Shown piece after piece: positions 16,138 to 23,586 of a stretch of DNA of 23,586 nt. The notes under the pieces are model-generated. The model ran no database searches. It saw only the letters and a list, made by a program, of their open reading frames with translations, and was not told where the DNA came from. The translations under genes and the position numbers were made by a program. The DNA is from Gallionella sp. (GTDB lineage: Bacteria > Pseudomonadota > Gammaproteobacteria > Burkholderiales > Gallionellaceae): assembly GCA_025362155.1 (NCBI GenBank), contig JANYHX010000185.1:1-23586 (forward strand). Direction: 5' to 3'. Position 1 is the first letter of the stretch, and every line of letters begins with the position of its first letter.

Positions 16138-16926
16138 ATGAACTCAATTCGATCCCGCGATAATCCGTTTTTCAAGGAGCTCGCCAAACTTTCTGGTTCG
16201 GCGCGGCAGCGCAACAAATCCGATCAGACATTGCTGGACGGGGTGCATTTGTTGGCGGCGTATCTGGATGCCGGAATGATGCCGCAACACATCTTGTTGA
16301 ACGCGACCGCATTGCAGGATAAAGAAATGGCTGCGTTGCTCAAACGTTTAAAAGACGTGCCCCTCACGCAACTGGATGACAAATTGTTTGCTGCACTCAG
16401 TGAGCTGAAAACGCCTGGTGGTATTCTCGCATTGATCGATTTACCTCAACCGGAGGTGGTTATTGCACCGAGCGGTTTCACCTTGCTGCTGGAGGACATT
16501 CAGGATCCCGGCAACCTGGGCTCCATGCTGCGCTCGGCGGCGGCGGCAGGGTGTGATGCGGTGTTTCTGTCCCCAGGATGCGCCGATGCGTGGTCGCCGA
16601 AAGTGTTGCGCGCTGCGATGGGCGGGCATTTTGCATTGCGTATTTATGAGCAGCAGGATTTGTTGGACGTGGCTAAAACATTTTCCGGGGCATTGCTGGC
16701 AGCCAGTCTGCAAGCCAGCGACAGCCTGTATGACTGCGACCTGCGCAGCAATATCGCCTTTTTGGTGGGCAACGAAGGGGCAGGGCTGTCTACCGATTTA
16801 TTGAATCTGGCTACACAGAAAATCAGTATTCCGATGCCGGGGAAAGTTGAATCGCTGAATGCAGCCGCTGCGACGGCTATTTGTCTGTTCGAGGCGGTAC
16901 GGCAACGTAATTCCAATTCGCATTAG
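16138..16926 (+). CDS. SpoU/TrmH-family RNA 2'-O-methyltransferase
   Basis: 262-residue SPOUT methyltransferase that uses SAM to methylate a ribose 2'-OH of rRNA or tRNA. Motif 1 is DPGNLGSMLRSA (123-134), motif 2 LVGNEGAGLS (209-218), motif 3 IPMPGKVESLNAAAA (231-245), forming the trefoil-knot cofactor site. The N-terminal 100 residues form the L30e-like substrate-recognition domain. It cannot be assigned to RlmB, TrmH or another subfamily by eye. Twelve bases after scpB; likely last gene of the operon. Confidence 0.9.
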   Translation: MNSIRSRDNPFFKELAKLSGSARQRNKSDQTLLDGVHLLAAYLDAGMMPQHILLNATALQDKEMAALLKRLKDVPLTQLDDKLFAALSELKTPGGILALIDLPQPEVVIAPSGFTLLLEDIQDPGNLGSMLRSAAAAGCDAVFLSPGCADAWSPKVLRAAMGGHFALRIYEQQDLLDVAKTFSGALLAASLQASDSLYDCDLRSNIAFLVGNEGAGLSTDLLNLATQKISIPMPGKVESLNAAAATAICLFEAVRQRNSNSH

Positions 16927-17001
16927 AACAGGTTCGCTTTGGAAACGATTGCGTTGGTATCTCCCAAGTGGGAAGGCAGCGTGCTGCGAAACGCAAATGA
17001 A

Positions 17002-17043
17002 AACGGGGAAGCAAACTCGCGCTTGCTTCCCCGTTCGTTTTTT
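17002..17043. terminator. Bidirectional Rho-independent terminator
   Basis: AACGGGGAAGCAA (17002-17014) pairs perfectly with TTGCTTCCCCGTT (17023-17035) around an 8-base loop. On the plus strand it is followed by CGTTTTTT (17036-17043), and on the minus strand by a shorter T-run from the AAAA just before it. It stands between the convergent ends of the methyltransferase gene and prkB and can stop both. Confidence 0.9.
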
Positions 17044-17049
17044 CAGAAC

Positions 17050-18006
17050 TTAACTCTTTTTGTTCTCGATCATCTCGTGCACCATCGGTGCCAAAATGAT
17101 TTCCAGTGCGTAGCTCATTTTACCGCCGGGCACGACCAGCGTGTTAGCGCGCGACATGAAGGAATTGGGGATCATGGTCAGCATATACGGGAAATTCACA
17201 CCCTTGGGATTACGGAAACGAATGATGACAAAACTTTCATCCGGAGTCGGGATGTCCCGCGCGATAAATGGATTGGAAGTGTCCACGGTAGCAACGCGCT
17301 GAAAATTGATATCGGTGCGCGAGAACTGCGGCGTGATGTATTTGATGTAGTCCGGCATGCGACGCATGATGGTATCCACCGTGGCTTCAGCCGAATAGCC
17401 ACGTTCCGCGCCATCGCGATGTATTTTCTGGATCCATTCCAGATTGACCACCGGCACTACGCCTATGCCTAGATCCACATATTTGGCTGCATCGTGTTTG
17501 CCGTCGGTAGCCAAGCCATGCAGGCCTTCGTAGAACAACAGGTCAGAATCCTGCTCAATATCTTCCCACGGAGTGAATACGCCCGGTTTCAGGTTGGTGA
17601 GGCCAAAATGCCTGTTATGCAGGGCGGCTTCTTCTTCGCTATGCACGTAATAACGGCGTTTGCACATGCCGGTTTCACCGTATGTTTTGAAGGTCTCTTC
17701 GATTTTGTCGAAATGATTTGCTTCCGGGCCGAAATGACTGAAAGTATTGTGCCCTTTGGAGGCAGCTTCTGCGGCGGCAGCACGGAACGCCATGCGATCC
17801 AGACTGTGCAAACTGTCCCCTTCAATGATTGCTGCTTGTATGCCTTTTTCACCACGAATTTCGCTTCTTCTTTCGATGGAAGGAGGAGGGATGCGAACAT
17901 TCTTCCTTTTCTCACGGCGAAACAGGTTTTCGAAAGCACGTTTTACCGTAGTGGTGCCTGCGCCGGACGAACCGGTTACAGCAATCACGGGATGTTTGCG
18001 GGACAT
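17050..18006 (-). CDS. prkB: Phosphoribulokinase with an extra segment near the ATP site
   Basis: 318-residue kinase converting ribulose 5-phosphate and ATP to ribulose 1,5-bisphosphate, the Rubisco substrate, in the Calvin cycle. Visible: Walker A GSSGAGTT (12-19), IEGDS (61-65) with the catalytic Asp64, FSHFGPEANHFD, LFYEGLHGL, VVPVVNLEWIQKIHRD and TPQFSRTDINFQRV, all typical of the proteobacterial octameric type. Between the P-loop helix and IEGDS there are about 22 more residues than in the E. coli PrkB I remember, a basic, proline-containing stretch at roughly 34-57. AAGGAGG lies six bases before ATG 18006. It is transcribed divergently from leuS, and no Rubisco gene is in the window. 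Confidence 0.93.
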   Translation of the reverse strand: MSRKHPVIAVTGSSGAGTTTVKRAFENLFRREKRKNVRIPPPSIERRSEIRGEKGIQAAIIEGDSLHSLDRMAFRAAAAEAASKGHNTFSHFGPEANHFDKIEETFKTYGETGMCKRRYYVHSEEEAALHNRHFGLTNLKPGVFTPWEDIEQDSDLLFYEGLHGLATDGKHDAAKYVDLGIGVVPVVNLEWIQKIHRDGAERGYSAEATVDTIMRRMPDYIKYITPQFSRTDINFQRVATVDTSNPFIARDIPTPDESFVIIRFRNPKGVNFPYMLTMIPNSFMSRANTLVVPGGKMSYALEIILAPMVHEMIENKKS

Positions 18007-18049
18007 AGTGACTTCCTCCTTAGGGGATTTATAAAATTTTTAGGCGGCG

Positions 18050-18113
18050 ATTCTAGCAGAATGCCTTCCTTTGACATAGCGGACATGTGCCGGGCTAATG
18101 ATGCCGTTATAAT
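18050..18113. promoter_or_regulatory. Divergent promoter region between prkB and leuS
   Basis: Plus strand: a perfect TATAAT at 18108-18113 would start leuS transcription near 18120, with a leader of about 24 bases. Its expected -35 position is poor, although TTGACA occurs at 18071-18076, too far away (31 bases). Minus strand: TAGAAT at 18055-18050 is a possible -10 for prkB, also with a weak -35. No clear CbbR-type T-N11-A operator was established. Confidence 0.4.
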
Positions 18114-18143
18114 GGCGACCTTATCAGACCCTATCGAAAATAA

Positions 18144-20945
<2,802 letters not shown>

Positions 20946-20953
20946 GAAAAAAC

Positions 20954-21460
20954 TTGCGCGCATTGCTTCAATCATTCACCCTGCTGCTTATGGCCGTATT
21001 ACTGGCCGCATGCAACTTCCATCTGCGCGGGCAAGCCGGCATGCCGTTCAATACTTTATATTTGGATGCAGCGAATCCAGCTACACCTTTTATTAAAGAA
21101 TTACGCCGCGCTCTGGAATCGAATAAAGTGAAATTAGTCGACACTGCCGGGCAAGCCGATGTGGTGCTTAATATCGTTTTTGAAACTCCCGATAAACAGA
21201 TTCTTTCATTGAATAGTAGCGGCCGCGTAAATGAATTTCAATTGTTCTACCGCGTTTCCGTGCGTGCTTATGATCTCAAGAGACAAGACTGGATTCCTGC
21301 GGAAGAGTTTGTGATGCACCGCGATTACAGATACGACAACAACAACGTTCTTGCCATGGAGGCTGAGGAAACATTGCTCTACCAGAGCATGCGTTCAGAC
21401 ATGGTGCAGCAAATCGTACGGCGTTTGAGCCGAGCCAAACCGTATCCCCAGCCACAGTAA
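20954..21460 (+). CDS. lptE: LPS-assembly lipoprotein LptE
   Basis: 168-residue outer-membrane lipoprotein that plugs LptD and delivers LPS to the cell surface. The signal peptide (hydrophobic to residue 17) ends in the lipobox LAAC with Cys20 as lipidation site; CNFHLRG directly after it is typical. YRVSVRAYDL and a DYRYDNNNVLA segment match the family. It starts with TTG at 20954 behind AGGA, eight bases after the leuS stop. leuS-lptE-holA is a conserved order. Confidence 0.93.
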   Translation: MRALLQSFTLLLMAVLLAACNFHLRGQAGMPFNTLYLDAANPATPFIKELRRALESNKVKLVDTAGQADVVLNIVFETPDKQILSLNSSGRVNEFQLFYRVSVRAYDLKRQDWIPAEEFVMHRDYRYDNNNVLAMEAEETLLYQSMRSDMVQQIVRRLSRAKPYPQPQ

Positions 21461-21469
21461 ATAATAGCC

Positions 21470-22495
21470 ATGCCCATCACCAGCGAAGATTTGCAGCGCC
21501 AACTCACTTCCGGTTTGAAGCCATTGTATGTGGTGTTTGGCGACGCGCTGTTACTGGCCATTGAAGCAGGGGATATTATCCGTGCAGCGGCGCGCGCAGC
21601 CGGATATAGCGAACGCGAAACCCACATCGCCGAGCAGCACTTCAAATGGAGCGAGCTACGACATAGCGCACAAAGTCTGTCGCTATTCGCCTCGCGCAAG
21701 GTCATCGATCTGCGCATTCCATCTGGCAAGCCGGGTGTGGAAGGCGGCCAGGCATTGCAAGACTATTGTGCCAATTTGAGTGAAGGTGTGCTTACGTTAA
21801 TTATTCTGCCGAAGCTAGACAAGGCAACTCAAAACAGTAAATGGTTTGGTGCGTTGCAACAATATGGCGTGCTGATTTCCGCCGATGATATTCCGCGTAG
21901 TGCATTACCACGCTGGATCGCAGGGCGCCTCAAACGACAGCAACAAATGGCAGACAACCCCACTTTGGAATTTCTCGCGGATCGTTGCGAGGGAAATTTG
22001 CTTGCTGCCTTTCAGGAAATTCAAAAACTCGCGCTGTTATTTCCAGTTGGGCAACTGTCTTTCGATCAAGTCAAAGATGTGGTAATGGATGTCGCGCGCT
22101 ATGACATTTTCAAACTCTCAGAGGCCATGCTGATTGGCAATGGCGCACGCTACGCGCGCATTCTTGACGGGCTGCGCGCCGAGGGAACCGCCACCGTATT
22201 GGTACTGTGGGCGATCAGTGAGGAAATTCGTACGCTGGGCAAAGTGCTGCAAACGACCCAGCGCGGCGGCAATATCAGCAACGCGCTGCGGGATGCCCGG
22301 GTGTGGGGAGCGCGTCAGGGATTGATTGAAGCGGCCGCGCGACGTGTGAAGTTGCCACATATTGAGCGCGCCATCCAGCAAGCCGCGCGACTGGATAAAA
22401 CCATTAAAGGCTTGCGTGATGGAGATGTGTGGGACGAATTGTTGCAACTAGGATTGCGCTTGGCACTGCGGGAAAAAGTAAAAGAGGCGGCCTAG
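21470..22495 (+). CDS. holA: DNA polymerase III subunit delta
   Basis: 341-residue clamp-loader subunit that opens the beta clamp. The N-terminal block LKPLYVVFGDALLLAIEAGD, LTLIILPKLDKATQNSKWF and the middle LADRCEGNLLAAFQEIQKLALL are family hallmarks; the C-terminal collar domain is complete. Nine bases after lptE, last gene of the operon. No T-run terminator follows; only short stems such as GTGAAA/TTTCAC at 22546-22561 are seen. Confidence 0.94.
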   Translation: MPITSEDLQRQLTSGLKPLYVVFGDALLLAIEAGDIIRAAARAAGYSERETHIAEQHFKWSELRHSAQSLSLFASRKVIDLRIPSGKPGVEGGQALQDYCANLSEGVLTLIILPKLDKATQNSKWFGALQQYGVLISADDIPRSALPRWIAGRLKRQQQMADNPTLEFLADRCEGNLLAAFQEIQKLALLFPVGQLSFDQVKDVVMDVARYDIFKLSEAMLIGNGARYARILDGLRAEGTATVLVLWAISEEIRTLGKVLQTTQRGGNISNALRDARVWGARQGLIEAAARRVKLPHIERAIQQAARLDKTIKGLRDGDVWDELLQLGLRLALREKVKEAA

Positions 22496-22618
22496 AAGTT
22501 GGATATCCTCAGCTTCCCATCAAGGGCCAAAGCTGGCAGCGAAGGGTGAAAAATATTTCACGTTCTCACAATCTATAGACCTTTTATGGGCTACGCGCCA
22601 TTTAAGCACGAAGGAGTT

Positions 22619-22834
22619 ATGAGCAATCAAAAAATGTTGGCAACTAAAAAGCCCATTTTTCCTGCTTTTAAGCAAAACAAGGGGGAAATTCACAATTCTA
22701 TTTCCGTTAAAGAAATATCAGTAATGCTCAGACTTGTTCGGCAAGGTTCTACGGCAAAAACTTTGGCTAAAGGTTCGCCCTTGGCAAAATGCTATTTGAA
22801 TATCTTGGTGGATAAAGATCGTCGTGGAAGATAA
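22619..22834 (+). CDS. Small unknown protein, 71 residues
   Basis: Possible short gene starting MSNQKMLATKKP, rich in Lys, without membrane segment, signal or recognisable domain; the middle SVKEISVMLRLVRQGS could be a helix. AAGGAG stands directly ahead of ATG 22619, but with only two bases between, closer than usual; an in-frame ATG at 22586 is the other choice. Base composition is lower in GC than holA. It lies alone between holA and the tRNA. Real or spurious cannot be decided from the sequence. Confidence 0.4.
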   Translation: MSNQKMLATKKPIFPAFKQNKGEIHNSISVKEISVMLRLVRQGSTAKTLAKGSPLAKCYLNILVDKDRRGR

Positions 22835-22885
22835 GACCGCTACCATCAAAGGTAGTTATGCTGCAGTGGCAGAAACCATGCAGGC

Positions 22886-22914
22886 AAAAAAAGGCAGCTT
22901 GATAATCAAGTGCC
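22886..22914 (-). terminator. Rho-independent terminator of tRNA-Arg
   Basis: On the minus strand GGCA-CTTGA pairs with TCAAG-C-TGCC (22914-22893) around a three-base loop with one bulged base, followed by seven T (22892-22886). It begins 17 bases after the tRNA 3' end and is the natural stop for that transcript. Confidence 0.8.
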
Positions 22915-22930
22915 CAGCTTTATACCAGAC

Positions 22931-23007
22931 TGGTGCGCCCGGCGGGAGTCGAACCCACGACCCTTGGCTTCGGAAACCAATACTCTATCCAGCTGAGCTA
23001 CGGGCGC
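22931..23007 (-). tRNA. tRNA-Arg, anticodon CCG
   Basis: 77-base tRNA with encoded CCA. Acceptor GCGCCCG pairs with CGGGCGC, discriminator A. The D-arm reads AGCTCAGCTGGATAGAGT, the anticodon loop TTCCGAA gives CCG for the codon CGG, and GGTTCGACTCC forms the T-arm. The anticodon stem TTGGT/GCCAA closes with a T-G wobble. It is transcribed alone, with its own promoter upstream and terminator downstream. Confidence 0.96.
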
Positions 23008-23024
23008 GTTCTGAGAAGGCGCGC

Positions 23025-23053
23025 AGCATAACGGTTTTTGCCCACAGCGTCCA
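23025..23053 (-). promoter_or_regulatory. Promoter of tRNA-Arg with GC-rich discriminator
   Basis: TGGACG (23053-23048) and TATGCT (23030-23025) are 17 bases apart on the minus strand. The bases after the -10 are GCGCGCC, the GC-rich discriminator usual for stringently controlled stable-RNA promoters. Start is expected about 10 bases before the mature tRNA. Confidence 0.6.
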
Positions 23054-23115
23054 TGTCACGGCACCACCGAAAAGTGCTATCTTGGCAACCTCATTGAATA
23101 TCAACACGAGTTACC

Positions 23116-23535
23116 ATGATTTTCAGCAATCCCGAACCAGAACAAATCCGCCATATTTTGCATCAGGTTCACAGTATCGCGGTGGTGGGGTTATCGCCGA
23201 ACCAGGCGCGTCCGAGTTTTCGCGTCGCAAGTGGCTTGCAAGGTTTGGGTTACCGTATCATTCCGGTTCGGCCGTTAATTAAAGAAGTGTTGGGCGAAAA
23301 AGCATTTCCGGATTTGGCAAGCCTGCCAGAACTTCCCGATATTGTGGATGTATTTCGCGCGGCACAGCATGTGCCCGCCATCGTGGAAAGTTGCATCAAG
23401 CTCGGGATTAAAAATCTGTGGCTGCAACAAGGCATCATTCACGATGCTGCCGCGCAACGCGCAAAAGAAGCGGGCATCACCGTAGTAATGGATCGTTGCA
23501 TGTGGCGCGATGCGATGCAGCTGGGTGGACCATGA
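23116..23535 (+). CDS. CoA-binding domain protein (YccU-like)
   Basis: 139-residue Rossmann-fold protein of the CoA_binding group related to the N-terminal part of succinyl-CoA synthetase alpha. IAVVGLSPNQARPSFRVA (21-38), YRIIPVRP and the block LWLQQGIIHDAAAQRAKEAG with a final VVMDRCMW are the family features. Cellular function is not established. It overlaps the next gene by four bases (ATGA). Confidence 0.9.
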   Translation: MIFSNPEPEQIRHILHQVHSIAVVGLSPNQARPSFRVASGLQGLGYRIIPVRPLIKEVLGEKAFPDLASLPELPDIVDVFRAAQHVPAIVESCIKLGIKNLWLQQGIIHDAAAQRAKEAGITVVMDRCMWRDAMQLGGP

Positions 23536-23586
23536 ATTCTGCGCACATGAATAAACATCGTTGTGTCTGGGCGACTACTGATGCTT
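23532..23586 (+). CDS. tag: Start of a probable DNA-3-methyladenine glycosylase I, runs off the right edge
   Basis: Only 18 codons are visible, but HRCVWATTDA resembles the N-terminus of Tag, where a Cys in an RCxW context binds zinc. Starts at 23532 (overlapping the previous stop) or 23547 are both possible. If right, it excises alkylated adenine. The call rests on about ten residues. Confidence 0.5.
   Translation, partial: MNSAHMNKHRCVWATTDA

Noticed and set aside
18071..18113. TTGACA and TATAAT before leuS as one perfect promoter
   Set aside because: The spacing is 31 bases, far beyond the 16-18 needed; only the TATAAT is retained as a candidate.
22824..23282. Open frame of 152 codons on the plus strand with the phrase GGSRTHDPWLRK
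   Set aside because: It reads through the tRNA-Arg gene in antisense; this phrase is a well-known artefact of translating tRNA genes.

Overview
The window reads as a chromosomal core region of a betaproteobacterium. The gene content and order (rsxABCDGE-nth, kup, cysCQ, rnfH-rnm-yciO, M50 protease-trpS-scpAB, leuS-lptE-holA), the intermediate GC and a Calvin-type phosphoribulokinase fit an autotrophic member of the Nitrosomonadales, such as a Gallionellaceae-like organism. The family assignment is inference from gene content; no rRNA is present to settle it.

Layout. (1) 1-6924, minus strand: the Rnf/Rsx electron-transport operon in the order rsxA, B, C, D, G, E, ending in nth (endonuclease III), which runs off the left edge. 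The operon is disturbed twice. A C/G-rich palindromic repeat sits between rsxG and rsxE. A foreign-looking insertion separates rsxE from nth: it holds an AT-rich unknown gene, an orphan nth 5' fragment, an MNT nucleotidyltransferase (antitoxin type) and a truncated HEPT toxin that ends on the nth start codon. (2) 6925-7351: a promoter for rsxA and a structured noncoding stretch. (3) 7352-9223, minus: kup potassium transporter. (4) 9277-10809, plus: cysC-cysQ, with a strong promoter and a leader hairpin that covers the cysC ribosome-binding site. (5) 10873-12697, plus: rnfH, rnm-like PHP phosphoesterase and yciO, each overlapping the next by one base. (6) 12843-16926, plus: M50 site-2 protease, trpS, scpA, scpB and a SpoU-type RNA methyltransferase, closed by a hairpin that can terminate both strands. 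(7) 17050-18006, minus: phosphoribulokinase with an unusual insertion near the ATP site. (8) 18144-22495, plus: leuS (mosaic composition), lptE and holA. (9) 22496-23586: a small unknown gene, tRNA-Arg(CCG) on the minus strand with its own promoter and terminator, a CoA-binding protein, and the start of a probable tag gene.

Most genes are housekeeping: membrane redox coupling (Rsx), K+ uptake, sulfur activation, RNA turnover, tRNA charging and modification, chromosome segregation (ScpAB), LPS assembly (LptE), replication (HolA) and carbon fixation (Prk). The spots most worth a second look are the rsxE-nth junction, the cysC leader hairpin, the insertion in phosphoribulokinase and the low-GC patches in leuS. 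I did not find a CRISPR array, integrase, transposase or complete defence system.
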